From: Physella acuta
Lineage: Eukaryota > Mollusca > Gastropoda > Physidae
Reading direction: 5' to 3'
Assembly: GCF_028476545.1 (NCBI RefSeq)
Contig: NW_026732299.1
Coordinates: 388,501 to 452,500 of the forward strand
Length of the DNA: 64,000 nt
The notes beneath the pieces are model-generated. The model was not told where the DNA came from, made no database searches, and worked only from the letters and a program-made list of their open reading frames with translations. The first letter of the stretch is position 1. Every line of letters begins with the position of its first letter. Shown in pieces: positions 35,701-46,920 of the stretch. The position numbers and the translations under genes are program-made.

Positions 35701-37787
35701 TTTAGCTCAAAATCGGGCTTTCAGAAAACAGAAAAGATTTAGCTCCCTAACCACTGCCCTAACCAATCGACATCAAGAGTCCATTGATAGTATAAGTCGT
35801 GAATTATATAAAATCTGGAGCATTCAAAGAACTGAGCAAAAACATTAATATAGATCACGAGATTCTGCTTTTTCTACACTACAGTACGCTGGCTGTCAAA
35901 CGAATTGTTGTGAATCGTGTTTTTGAATTAAAATCTGAAATCAAACTGTTCTTGGAAGTGCAAAGGAAACAAGACTTTTTGGTATACTTAAAACGAAATA
36001 GAGTGGTTGGAGAGAGTATCATACCTAGCAGATGTGTTCGAACATCAAGATAAGCTTAACCTGAAGCTTCAGGAAAATGAACGAATATTATAACTTTCCA
36101 TGATAATCTCGGGGCATTTTTATCAAAGCTGCAAAATCGGAAAAGAAAATAAATCTTGGAAATATTGTAAATTTGGGAAACTCTGCGGTGTGGTAGATGA
36201 ATCTGATTGTGAGATAATTAAAATTTTGAAAGAAGCGATTTCTGGGCATCTTGAATCTCTTGAAAAGGAACTGCATCGCTATTTCTCTGAGCTGAAAAAA
36301 AGAAGAATCTGCATTTACGCATTACCCATTCTCTTCTTCCCTTGATGTTGCCAGCATTCCCGATGAATTACAAGATGATTTCTTTGATTTGCAGAATGAT
36401 TCCGAGTAAGATGAAAAACTGCAGACACAATTTTGGTGTAGTATTCACCATTCATACCCAAACGTAAAATTGATTGAATTTTCGAGAATATATTTTCAAC
36501 ACTATTCTTCGATTAAAAACAAAATTAAGATAATTATAATGACATAGGTTGGCGTTGACAAAAAATTTTTAAAATTAAAAACTTAACCGCGAAGGTTTAG
36601 TGAATAGTATGCAATTTTACTCATGCTATTAAAATAGTTATCAAGAGTAGTTCATATTGAAAGTCTACTAGAAAATATCATTTTAGTGCTTATTAATTTC
36701 CATACTAATTTCGGCTTTTTAATTATATGGGGGTCGCGGGTCACTTACTTTTTATAAAAGGGGGTCGCCACTCGAAAAGGGTTGGGAACCACTGATCTAA
36801 TCAATAGTAATATAACTTTTACATCTTATATTAACAATGACCGATAAAAAACTTCATATGCGAGTGATCGCTTGCATTATTGTGATGTATAGCATTTATT
36901 TTCTACTTTTTAGTTCAATCAGAAAACGTGGGGTTTTTAAAAACTTTTTTAATGATAATTATTTCAAATAACTTTTTTAGCAGTGCTAATGTTAAATACC
37001 TAGATATATTAAAATCAGCAGGAATCCATATTATCTACATAGTAGGCTGCAAAGGTGTGACTACTATCAGCTAAACTTATTATATATCATAATAAATGTA
37101 TTAACATAAATAGTTGTTTTGTATTGTGAAAGTCCAAGAAATGTGACATTAAATATGGGGTCAAGATGGATCTATTTTTGCTATATGCAAAATCCTTTAA
37201 TTATTAATTTGTTTTAAATTGTTACAAAGATAATGTAAAGGATTACAAAGGAATGTATATTACAACATAATATGAATCACATGTCTCTAGATGTAATGAG
37301 GTATTATCAATTTTTGTTTTGGGATTGAATTTTAGGATTAACAGCATGAGTTTGTTTTTTGTGTGTACTAATTTAATTTGGATAGTTCAATGTTGTGCCT
37401 GGTAAAAATTTAATGAAAAATAGTATGATGGAATTTCTAGGAATAGCAGGGAATTTTCTTGTCATGCATTCATATGAATTAATACATTTTACTTTTAGTT
37501 TTTAATTCGAAGAATATTAGTGAATTTTTTAAAGCTTGTGATTGGTCAAAAGAAATTTAGGGAAAAAATCTATTTACTTTCTTCCTAATGCGTACAGTTA
37601 CTTACTAGGCAATTTTTGCAATATTGACCTGAAAAACAAGTTTGGCGTACCTACTGTAATTTAATTTAATGTAAAATAAATTTTTTTGTAAAGGTCTCCT
37701 CCACGACGGAGTCCACCCCGGAGACGCTCAAGATCACCTGTAGGCAGACGGAGACACAGTAGATCCAGCTCCAGTTCATCAAGATAG
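29705..37787 (+). CDS. RNPS1: RNA-binding protein with serine-rich domain 1 (first exon not found)
   Basis: RNPS1 is a nuclear SR-related protein of the ASAP/PSAP and exon-junction complexes that activates splicing and links to mRNA surveillance. Exons (+): 29705-29836, 31227-31394, 31543-31778, 33220-33370, 37694-37787, phases consistent, stop TAG 37785-37787. The N-terminal part is Lys/Asp/Arg-rich (SRDEKDKPDKKKD). Exon 2 is almost pure Ser/Gly/Arg (55 codons). The RRM lies in exons 3-4: KRSPTPKPTKVHVGHLTRNV, RNP2 VHVGHL, RNP1-like SAAYIEYE, KFMDGGQIDGQEVTAAAV, all close to the human order. The Pro/Arg tail (RRSPPRRGGPPPRW; RRRHSRSSSSSSR) is as in vertebrates. The first exon in view needs two bases from an upstream exon, so the start codon is missing here. 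Intron 33371-37693 holds a nested transposon. Tail-to-tail with UBE2S. Confidence 0.95.
30470..30585 (+). mobile_element. tRNA-headed SINE, copy 2
   Basis: A-box-like GGCGTGGTCGAGTCGG (30475-30490) and B-box-like CGATTTCAAACCC (30526-30538) at Leu/Ser-tRNA-like spacing, followed by CTGGCAGATATGGCTCGCTC. The ends do not pair as an acceptor stem, so it is a SINE head and not a tRNA gene. It lies in an RNPS1 intron. Confidence 0.6.
34330..34796. repeat. Imperfect inverted repeat in RNPS1 intron
   Basis: CGTCTGTTTGTTTG..CAATCAAATCTTGCGATC (near 34348-34385) is mirrored by the stretch near 34748-34790 (GATAGCAAGATTTGAATGC, AAACAAACAGACAG). The AAAAAGTAGAAAATAA word then abuts the next foldback arm at 34797. 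It may be part of the same composite element. Confidence 0.5.
34797..36967. mobile_element. Foldback element interrupted by a hAT
   Basis: Arms of about 110 bp: 34797-34905 and, inverted, 36849-36967. They share ATAATTATCATTAAAAAAGT, CCCCACGTTTTCTGATTGAA, AAAGTAGAAAATAAATGC, TATACATCACAATAATGCAA and GCGATCACTC. Without the hAT inside (35008-36794) the element would be about 0.4 kb. No coding capacity of its own is seen. It lies in RNPS1 intron 33371-37693. Confidence 0.8.
35008..36794 (+). mobile_element. hAT transposon, 1.79 kb, decayed ZBED5-like transposase
   Basis: Ends CACGGGTTCCCAACC and (reverse complement) CAGTGGTTCCCAACC are flanked by a perfect 8-bp duplication ATCTAATC (35000-35007 and 36795-36802). 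Translation in changing frames gives pieces of a hAT transposase of the vertebrate ZBED5/Charlie kind: LEEFLKFGFI...SSELKRHL (35099-35371), VDKSTDVSSCSQLLVCVYIH with KEELLFCE (35510-35646), YIKSGAFKELSKNINIDHE with KRVFELK-like text (35799-36000), and a C-terminal piece near 36100-36350. The BED zinc-finger cysteines are not evident, and several frameshifts and stops plus shortening separate the pieces. It is a plain DNA transposon and inactive by sequence. The G/C-rich ends give a GGGGGTCGCGACCCCC palindrome at the left. Confidence 0.9.
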
Positions 37788-39016
37788 ACACTGAATATAT
37801 CATTCATGGAAATTTTAAAATATCAATTGTAAAAGTTGTTCATTACATTATTTGTTCCGTTCATTTTAACAGCTGATTAAACTTGGTGAATAGTAATTTT
37901 GTAGTCATTATTAAAGTTGTTAATTTTTTTAATCAAATATTGTTTTTTCAGGCTCACTTATTTTCATTGTATATTAAGTATTTAAGCAAGTACCAATGCC
38001 AGTAATTTTTCTTCAACCAACTCATTCATATGAGCATTTATCAAATTGTACAACACTTACGGGTGTAATGTAATCGTGATAATAGTATTATAAATGAAGT
38101 GATAACAGTTTTGTAAATTATTCAAACTAGCAGTAAAAGAAAGAGAATTATGGACAATGAGAAATTCAGTTATTTTCTAGTAATCTGTATACATTAAAAA
38201 AAAAGAAGTTTCACATTTTTCGAATCCATACATGCTCAGTTTTTATTGACATAAAATGAACATAAAGAGCTGCCACAGACAGACACTCAAAACATTCAAC
38301 ATAATTTTGCCCTCTATTGTCTGTTCAGCCATAAGGTATCAATGAATATATTAGATTTAGTAGCACTGTAGTACATTATTTTGATAAATTAAAAACACTT
38401 CATTTTAAATTCTATAAAAATGCACAGTATTTCAAATAAATAACACAGTGAAATGTAAATAAGAAATCAGCTATCTGAAAAAGTTATAAGTTTCAGACCC
38501 TTTTTTTCCTATTTACATCAAAAATAAAATTTCATAAATGAGTTTTTACTCATTCAAATGTTAAGCAACTTCAAGAAAAAACACACCTATGAAACTTACA
38601 TATCTAAAGGTTCAAATGGCTTATTAAATAAAATAAGTAGAATAAGTCAAAGATTTTAAATTTAACATCTGGACTACAAAATAGATTGAATTTAGCATAC
38701 TGATTCAAATGTATACAAAATTGTTGGATTGTTTACTAAGATTGAACAGGCATAGTGCATCTAAAATGAATAGAAAATGGGCTACCTTTGCCATTTGAAA
38801 AATAAACTGATGATGCTTCACAGTATACACAAAATCTATGTAGACCAGTTTCATTGGCTGGGTTTATCATTTACTACTGAAACTATTGTCCCTTTAAAAA
38901 CACAAGCTGAGAAATTACTGTAAAAAATAAAACATTTCTGTGTAACAGTTCATTGAGATTTGGTATAGAGGGTGATGAATAAATATAATGAAGTCAGGCT
39001 TGAAAAAAGGTATTGG
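37788..39016. other. Convergent 3' UTR interval, RNPS1 / UBE2S
   Basis: About 1.2 kb of AT-rich DNA between two stop codons facing each other, presumably both 3' UTRs. AATAAA-like words occur on both strands. No repeat or exon seen. Confidence 0.6.
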
Positions 39017-42000
39017 TCACAAACGTTTTAATGTCTTCTTTTTATCACGTTTCTTTTTGTCAAGGAGTTTTTTGTCACCTGCATGCTTTTTTGCCAAAGG
39101 TCCATCTGCTGATTTGTCTTCAGAACAATTGTCTTCTGTTACTCTAGAAAATAAAATAATACTATTAAATATCCACTCTAGGAAAACAGAACAAATTTAT
39201 TTTAAGCAAAATATTGAGCATAGAGAGGATAAATTCAATTACGACATTTAACTCCTGATTTGTCACCAATCGCAAAATGCATCGTGGCCCAGGAGTTAAA
39301 AAGTTAGCTTGTTACATAACTAAGAGTCCCTCAATGGTAATAAAATTGCTTAACACTTTTTTCAATGCATGATACTTCGTATTTCTAGCAACAGTAAATG
39401 CAATGGAAAATACCCTTAACAATTCTAAAATTCAGCATATACCTGAGAGGTTTAGCATGGATCTCTGTAAACATTTTAGCTCTTTGGGAATAATCTTCAT
39501 ATTGTTCTAGCAGTAACTTTCCAGCTTCTGCATTCAAGGCAGACTCAGGATTAGGCACAATGAGCAAGCATTTAACAGTCTGAAATTACATTTAAAAACA
39601 GCTGTAACAAAAAATAATATCAAGGTATTGGGATTTTTGGAATAGTGAATAAAGAACGTAGTAACTTTTAAAATGTTTTGTTATGCTTATTACTTATTTA
39701 ACAACAGACACGCCTACCCCTGTCAGACAAAAGTAGGAACAGTCATGCCTAAATGGAGGAATTCAAAGCCAAAAGGAGGAACATACGTGTGGATGCTACT
39801 TTACTACTAAGACAAAAATTTAAAATTAGTCATATAATGACATTAGTAGGCTTTTAATTTTTTAAACACCCGAAACCTCTAACCCCCCCCCCCCCCCCCC
39901 CGGTTAAAAAACCATAGCTTTGACATAACATTCACCTAGATCTACCTAGTAAAAGTCCTACTTACTTCTTACTACGTTCTTTATATAATAGTCGTTTCAC
40001 CTAGTAGAACTACGGTCTAGATCTAGAAATGACTTCAAATTAGCATGTTGGTCATTATTTTATTGTATTTTTCTACCTACATGTTATATAAGGCATAATT
40101 TAAATCTACATTTCAATTGCAAATACTAAAAAGAACGTTCAGTAGCTAGATGGTCCACATCATCTATTAGTATATCTAGTAGTATCTAGATGATACTTGT
40201 AAATATTGTAAGTAAACAATGAAATGGAAACTTGTGGCAAAGGGAGACAATCACTTTTCCATGCTCTTATTTTCAATTCGATTGATTACTTTTCTTTATT
40301 AATTATTTTTTTTACAAAAAAAAAAACAGAACAAAACTGGATGCTGGAACAGGACGCTAATTTTTGTAAAAAAAAAAAACAAAAAAAAAACCAACAATTC
40401 TGCTTCTGGCGGGACGGTAGGCATGTCTGTAACAATATTTACAGATCATTAGAACAAAAACTGCAATGCTTCCAGATTGCAGTACATACCAATAAAATGT
40501 GTTTAATTCCTAATTCTGGTTTCCAATCTTTCTTAAGTGTATTAACACATATTTCTCCATTGCTTGAAACATTTGGATGAAAAATTTTTGTGAGAAAAAA
40601 AGCCTTGGGGGGTTCTGTAGGAAAATTGTTACCAAGAACTAATTTCATGCGAAAAGTGCCTCCTGCGTATGGTGTTCCAGCTGTAAAAAGAAAAAAAATA
40701 CAAATTTATAGTCTTGTCACTTGAAAAATGGGGTATAACAGAATGTGTGGATAGAGATGCATGGATGGCTTGGGAGACAGCAAATTTACTAGAGGTCAGA
40801 ATTGGAAGATTATTGATGAGGCAATATGATCCACAAAGAGGACTACGGCAAGTGTGTGGATAGGGTTGCATATAACCAGTTACCCTGACTCCTTCAGGAA
40901 ATATGAAGAATATTGAAATATGTGCCAGTTTTAGGGAATGGAAAATCTCTTAAACTTAACCATCAAGCCAGCAGCTAAATACTGTAAGAAAGAAAATATT
41001 ACAAAAATTACCCCTACTTAACTAATTTTGTCTTTATTATTCATGTTCTCTTTTTAAAATTACGAAGGCATTTATGTGAATACAAGTTTCCCATTCCCAT
41101 AACTATTTCAGTTAAAAGACAGCATAAATAAAAGCAGTTCACACGGTTCCCACAATTTATTTACCAGAAAATTCCCTGCTATTCGAAGAAATTCCCTGCT
41201 ATTTAAGTATAAATTCCCTGCTATTTTTTATATAAATTTCAACGCCCATAACCATTGACCATAAACTTGCCATATTAAATTTAACTAAAACACTAAAAAA
41301 ACAGACATTTTTAGGGGTGCCACTCATTTTTTAAAGTAAATCATATCTTAAAATTCTTTTTTTTTCACAACTGAACTTATTAAAACTCTAATGGTCATTC
41401 TCACGGTTTTCAATTTAATAATTAAGTCGTTTCTTAGAGGTACCTGTATTTTTAAAACTTAAACGAGCCCAATATTAATTTTAACATTTTGGTTTGATAG
41501 ACAATAAGATCAACCAGAATAACTGAAATTAGATCCTAGGGCCAATTTTATTTCAAATAAATCATATTTAAAGAAAAAAAAACTTGAAAAAAAAAAAGAA
41601 AAAAAACCCCATCTAAGCCAAGCAGACCTATACTTATGACAGTAAGCAAATCAAAAAATATGCTTTGCAAATAGCCTTGGACTGCTATTAAAACATTAAT
41701 GGTATGGCATCCCCCCCCTCGCCCAACTAGACCAAGTGGAGAGGTCATTGTGAAGGCCTATAGCATATGTATATAACATGAACAACTGCTATATGAGATA
41801 CCTGATGATGTCACTTTATCTCCCCCCCCCCCAAAAAATAAACACCATGCATTATGACCGCATGGGCCTACTTTGGGTCACAATGAGTTCAAGAAAGCCC
41901 TATATACTACAGTTGTTATCTCCCCTCCCCATGAAATAATTGTAGTTGACCATATGCATTTGACATTGTTAGTGACGTCACTAGCCTTTAATTTTGTTCA

Positions 42001-45000
42001 TCAACACAAGAAAAGCTGGCTTTCGCAAATTTCTTTTTTTTTTTAAATCTGTTTCTCCCTGATTCAGTATCACTGGCTAACCATAAATTAGTCTGCTAGA
42101 ACTGTTATCCTTAAAATAAGTGATAATATTAAACAAGACTTTACTTGCCCGCGATCCTAATCCTTTAATAAAGTTTATTTGCACCCAATGAAATTGATCT
42201 ACCTCATTTATGTCTTCATGTGCTTAAGATCTACAAATGTTAAATAACACTGAAAAAATAGTCTGTACTTAAAACAACTTTTTGAAATAAGTAAAAATGT
42301 TACTTACATGGACCTTCAATTGTTGCTTGAATATCTGTAACATCTTCATCATTCATAAATACTTTGATGCCTTCAGGTGGATTTCTACATAAACCACTAA
42401 TCTCTTTTGTCACTTGCCGAATTATTTGTGGTGAAAGATTCTCAACATTTGACACCTTATAAAATATGAATAAGGATCAAGATAGTTAAAAAAACTAAAC
42501 ATATAGATATCAAAGTAGTTAAAAATATAAAATGTGTGATGATGTCAACTCCACTAGTACAAGTACTAGTAGTTAACTGTAAGGGAGATTGTGCCATCTT
42601 TTAATTTCCAATAAAGAATGCAAGTCTAACATACAATTACTCTAAGCAAAAAACAAAGCAATTAAAGAATGCTAATTTTCATGATCACTTCATATGAATC
42701 TAAAAAATATTGACTTGAACATCTGGATTTGTCTTTTTAAGAGGTCAAAATATTCTGTGACTAGATACTGGAAAACTGCATCATACAGTATGTTTTTTAA
42801 ATAGTTTAACCCTTTAGCTGGTAGTGTTTAATGCACTGAATTTTAATGGAATCCTCTTACTAAATGATATACTTACTGTGACAAATACAATTTGTATTTG
42901 ATAAGGTATTACTCAAGAGGTAAGGACACAACGAGTTAAGACTAAAACTCATAATGGATATTTTGCAAAAGAATAGTTAAGTTAAGTTAGTATCTTTCTA
43001 GCTTCTACAAACAAGCTAAGCTACATTCTAGCTAAATGATAGATATAGGCCTATAACTTAATTACTACCTAAAAATTAGACCTATTAAATTTTAAAAATC
43101 AAATCTAGGGAAAAACTTTATGGACTATAGTATAATATAGATCTATAGTGTGTATAGTCACAGTAGTATAAAAACATCTAGTTAGAACTAGTCTAATTTT
43201 TAGAACTAAACAGCAAACATTAAACTTTAGTGTTTGCTGTTAAGATCTAGAATCTTAAAAAATTAGACTAGTTCTAGGGTTAGAATTTAGAATAGTAGTT
43301 AAACTCAGTTAACATAACTCATAACTAAACAATAGGCCTAAAATAAACTACAATAGTAGACCTAATAGTAATAGTTTTTTATGGGATCAACAATAGGCCT
43401 AAATGTCATCAATTTTTTACCTCCCTTCTCCCACCTTTACAATTAAACCCATTTAAAGTATATTTAATAGAATTTGTTATTATTTTTATATTGTGTAAGA
43501 TATGTTAGAATAATTTTGCCATATTTTCAATACTAAAAAATTCTTAGATTAGTAGAAATCTTTAAAAATGTACAGGTGCTAAAAAGTGTGGCTCTTAACA
43601 CCCTCCTTTACCCTAAATGTCATCAATTTTTTACCTCCCTTCTCCCACCTTTACAAAAAGCCAGACCCTACCCCCCCCCCCCCCCCCCCCCAATGAGAAC
43701 AACCCTAAAGACTTAAAACATTGATTTCTTTCTTAATTTCTTAAAAAAATTGACTGTGCTCTGTTAACAGAATATTTTAGTACATTTCTATTACAATTAT
43801 CAAATAACAGCTTTCTAAAGTGGGGAATAGCAGTTAAAATTCACTTTCAAACATTAGGCTACTTTTTAAAAAAGCAAAAGTATGACATAACACTATAATA
43901 CAATCTGAACTCCCGATTCCCTCTCATTTATACAAAATTACATCGTGGGCTGCACATGAGGATGTTTAAAATGAACATTTCTGATTCTCTGGTGATCAAT
44001 TTTAAGGCGATGACAGTTTTTAAAGAGAAATCAAATAAATACAAATCTGAAATAAAATATTCTGACCTCTATGTGGAAAAAGCTTTGTGAATATTAACTA
44101 AATAGAAATCTAGTAACAAAATCAACAGCTGTGGCTATTCGTAGTTAACTACAAATAGTGAAATAGCCTAACCTACCCTAATCTGTCTAAAGTTTCTAAA
44201 CCTACCATAATGCCTTACTCTAAACTTAACCCTAAACCCTAAAGTAAAATGGAAAGAAAAAGGCAATGGATGCCAAAAGGAATGGATGCCACACCATGAA
44301 AAAAAACTACCTGATGTGCAACCACTTCGACCACCCGAACAGTTATAAAAATGTTGAAAAGTCGAGTGTCATAATTTTTTTTAAATATGCATGCATGCAC
44401 AGAACAATAAATTTTAAAATAAATATGATTGGTCGGCTAAAAAAGCGAATTACAAATACACTCCCAAATCAAATGTACTGCATATTCTGCTAAAAATCAC
44501 AAAAGCTGCATTTTCAGACTGAAATTAGGTTGCTATGGACATTTTTTCCAGCACTGCTGTGGGTTGCACAAAAAATTGAAACTCAATAATTTAGCTCAGT
44601 GAGAACTAGTGCATATTTTAGTTTTATTTTAATAATTAACTCAGTGCAACAAGCCTGCCGATTGGTTGAGGCTTGTTCTGCTGTGTTCTAGGGATACAAA
44701 GGGTCTAGTCTAGAGTCTAGATAGTTAAACTAGACTACACTCTCTCCCTATTGAATACTCAACTGAATAGGCTAATAGTAATAGTATAGTCACTTCGTTT
44801 TTTTATTAGTTTTTCTACTCTACAGACTACAGTACAGAGTACAGAGTGTACAAAACTGTACAGAGACTAGAGTCTAGATCTAGATCTAGATCTAGAGTAA
44901 AGTTCCACGCGCGGTTAAAACACCGGTGCGATCATCGCCTGTTTATCGCTTCGTACAATATTTGTTTTGATGTTTTATACGAAACTACCGATATCTGCTG

Positions 45001-46270
45001 TAAACCTGTCCATTTCTAAATATATCCAGGTCAAATTCTTTTGTTTTTCTCCTTCTGGAAGTCGAGTTTTTAAATTTTAAAGTTTCGAGGTATGACGTCG
45101 TAGGCGGTTCTAGTTCCCCCTATGAAAAACACTAGGTCCCGGATGAGATGAATAAAACCAACCAATCAAAGCTTTTTATAACTAGGTTAACTATAAATAG
45201 CTTCTACAATATATGCGGGACACTGTACATACGATAGATAAGGCTAATAAAGCAACCTGATAGGTAAATAGGGGTGGCCGCAGCTTGGGTGTCGATTACG
45301 GTGGTTTCACATCGCTGCGTAACCAACGACTTGAGCTAGACTAGCCTAGTTCTAGATGCTCTATATTTCAAACTAAGCCTAGAATCTGTATACTTTCTAT
45401 TTTTTTCTGCTGTTTTAAATTATTTCGATCATCTACTTCTTCTAAATCTAGTTTGTGTCTCTACATACAAGCATATCTAAGCAAATGTTACGTTATGTCT
45501 TTTAGTGGTTGTTACGTCCCTTTGTTATGATTATTATAGTTGCGTCCCTTGAGTCATCACTGGGTCAACTTTTAATGTCTTTAATTAATTTAATTAACAT
45601 GTTTTTAATTATTATTTTTGCAATCTATTAATTAATAATACAATCAACAACACGTTTAAGTGTGTAAAATATTTATTTCAATTATTAAAATTGGATCAAA
45701 ACGTATACAATACGCTCGTTGGCAAGCAGGTTCTTGCGTACGCAGGCAAAAAAAAAAGGGAAAAAAAATATCGCAAGGAGGGACGTCACTAAAACATGAA
45801 TATCTTAAATACTATGCGTAGGAATACAAAATGACTCATACATATTACAGTAGAATGGCAGCAGAGTAATACAGTGCTTTCGGTTTGTTTCTGTGTGAAA
45901 CGGTTATAAAATAGCGCCCGATGAAAATCGGGAATTTGGAATTTTCCGCTATGTGTGACCGCGCGTGGAACTTTACTCTAGATTCTAGATTCAAGATCTA
46001 GATCTAGAATCTAGATTCTAGAATGAGATTCTACTCAGTCTTGACTTACTAGATCATGAAGATCTAAAATCTAATCTAAATCTAGATTCCATATTTATTC
46101 TAGATTATCTAGATCTAGAAATCTAGATCTAGATTCTAGATCTCTAGATCTAATCCAAAAAATCAGAATTACGAATAGTGGACAAGTTTTGAAGTTTGAA
46201 GTAAGAACTGACAAGTAAATGACTAGAGTAGAAGTGGACAGAAATTCAACAGAAAGCTTACGTTTGACAT
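39017..46270 (-). CDS. UBE2S: Ubiquitin-conjugating enzyme E2 S
   Basis: UBE2S is the APC/C partner that elongates K11-linked ubiquitin chains in mitosis. Exons (-, 5' to 3'): possible first exon 46270-46262, then 42455-42308, 40680-40490, 39579-39443, 39143-39017. All phases fit, giving 203 aa with the tentative first exon; human is 222 aa. The UBC fold is complete: [54 protein letters not shown] with the active Cys (C97 in this model, C95 in human) and the HPN triad, then [18 protein letters not shown]. The Lys-rich tail ends TLKRL, matching the human LRRL end that docks on the APC/C. The first exon would hold only ATGTCAAAC before a good GTAAGC donor, giving MSN then VSNVEN; this is weaker than the rest. 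In human numbering residue E131 reads Ala. Intron 1 holds a family A MITE and a TIR element. Confidence 0.94.
39883..39901. repeat. C homopolymer
   Basis: Nineteen consecutive C in a UBE2S intron, preceded by CCCGAAACCTCTAA. One of many C or G runs of this size in the window. Confidence 0.95.
41145..41235. repeat. Short tandem AATTCCCTGCTATT words
   Basis: GGTTCCCACAATTTATTTAC is followed by three spaced copies of AATTCCCTGCTATT. A similar lay-out (GGTTCCTACA then AATTCCAGGA words) is at 52368-52433 and 52880-52998, and a loose copy at 37425-37460, so this may be a dispersed family. Confidence 0.45.
43177..43270. repeat. Long near-perfect hairpin
   Basis: AGAACTAGTCTAATTTTT (left) pairs with AAAAATTAGACTAGTTCT (right), and the centre AACAGCAAACA pairs with TGTTTGCTGTT around a loop of about 11 nt (near 43209-43241). 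The total span is about 90 bp with a small interruption carrying TCTAGA. In UBE2S intron 1. Confidence 0.75.
43395..43460. repeat. Duplicate of the family A MITE head
   Basis: AAATGTCATCAATTTTTTAC and CTCCCTTCTCCCACCTTTAC are repeated exactly at 43615-43660, about 220 bp away. Confidence 0.8.
43612..43960. mobile_element. MITE, family A, copy 3
   Basis: Same orientation and block order as copy 1: TTTTTTACCTCCC, AAAAAGCCAGACCCTA, a run of about 22 C, AT-rich core, GTTAAAATTCACTTTCAAAC, AAAGTATGACATAACAC, CTCTCATTTATACAAAATTA. The CRE-type site has become TGACATAA here. Confidence 0.65.
44891..45982. mobile_element. TIR element of about 1.09 kb, non-coding
   Basis: Perfect 25-bp terminal inverted repeats, consisting of TCTAG then AGTAAAGTTCCACGCGCGGT, at 44891-44915 and (inverted) 45958-45982. 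Outside lie TCTAGA/AGATCT hexamer arrays, so the outer TCTAG may be target-site sequence; CTAG on both sides is the simplest duplication. The interior has CpG-rich ends, AATTAATTAA-like palindromes and A runs but no transposase. In UBE2S intron 1, ending about 280 bp from the tentative first exon. Confidence 0.75.
45976..46155. repeat. TCTAGA / AGATCT palindromic hexamer cluster
   Basis: Dense interleaved TCTAGATC, AGATTCTAGA and AGATCTAGATCT words, all self-complementary. A shorter run is at 44872-44896. Such clusters recur at 24055-24110, 25660-25710 and 52540-52555. Confidence 0.8.
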
Positions 46271-46920
46271 CTTGCTGAAGTCTAGATTTACTTGGGTAAT
46301 ATCTATTCAGAAGATGTGACTTTAGTTAATTCCATACACTATTTTTAAATCAAAATTGGTAGTACCACCACAATATCATTCAAGTTGTACTACAAAACCT
46401 AGACTAGTGATCCGACATGACAGGATGAAAATCCAAATGTATAAATTTAATAAAGGCCTAAATTTGAGCCAATGAAAAAAGAGCGTTTCTATTTCTAAGG
46501 TTGGAGGTTACATTTATATTTTTTTCAATTTTAAGTTTTCGTCAAATATGACATGTAATGGGGCATATATTTTCAAAAAAATAATTAATAAAAACGAACA
46601 AATAATTTCTAAATTTATGATTTTGAAAATAATAAAAGCATATCATACCGAGAAAATACGAGAAGTAAACAAAGACAAAACAATTTTTTAAAATCTTTTG
46701 TGTTGTGAAAATAGCTTTTGGCTATTTCTTCTATTTCCTAACTGTAACTAGAATTTAAAAAGCGACCTATGCTTTCATTTTTTGTTTTATAACTAGTAAT
46801 TCATCATTATATTTAAAAGAAAAGCTGTTATTTTCTCCCTTTTTAGTGTATTATTACATACAAGCTTTAAAAAGTTTTTAAAATATGCATTTTTTAGTAC
46901 TCTTCTAAAATCTTTAATAC
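46271..46920. other. UBE2S upstream DNA
   Basis: If 46262-46270 is the first exon, this is the promoter side. It is AT-rich with no TATA or CpG cluster recognised and no exon. Confidence 0.35.

Noticed and set aside
40629-40871. 80-aa minus-strand frame
   Set aside because: Only its lowest part overlaps a UBE2S exon, in the wrong frame; the rest is intron without family resemblance.
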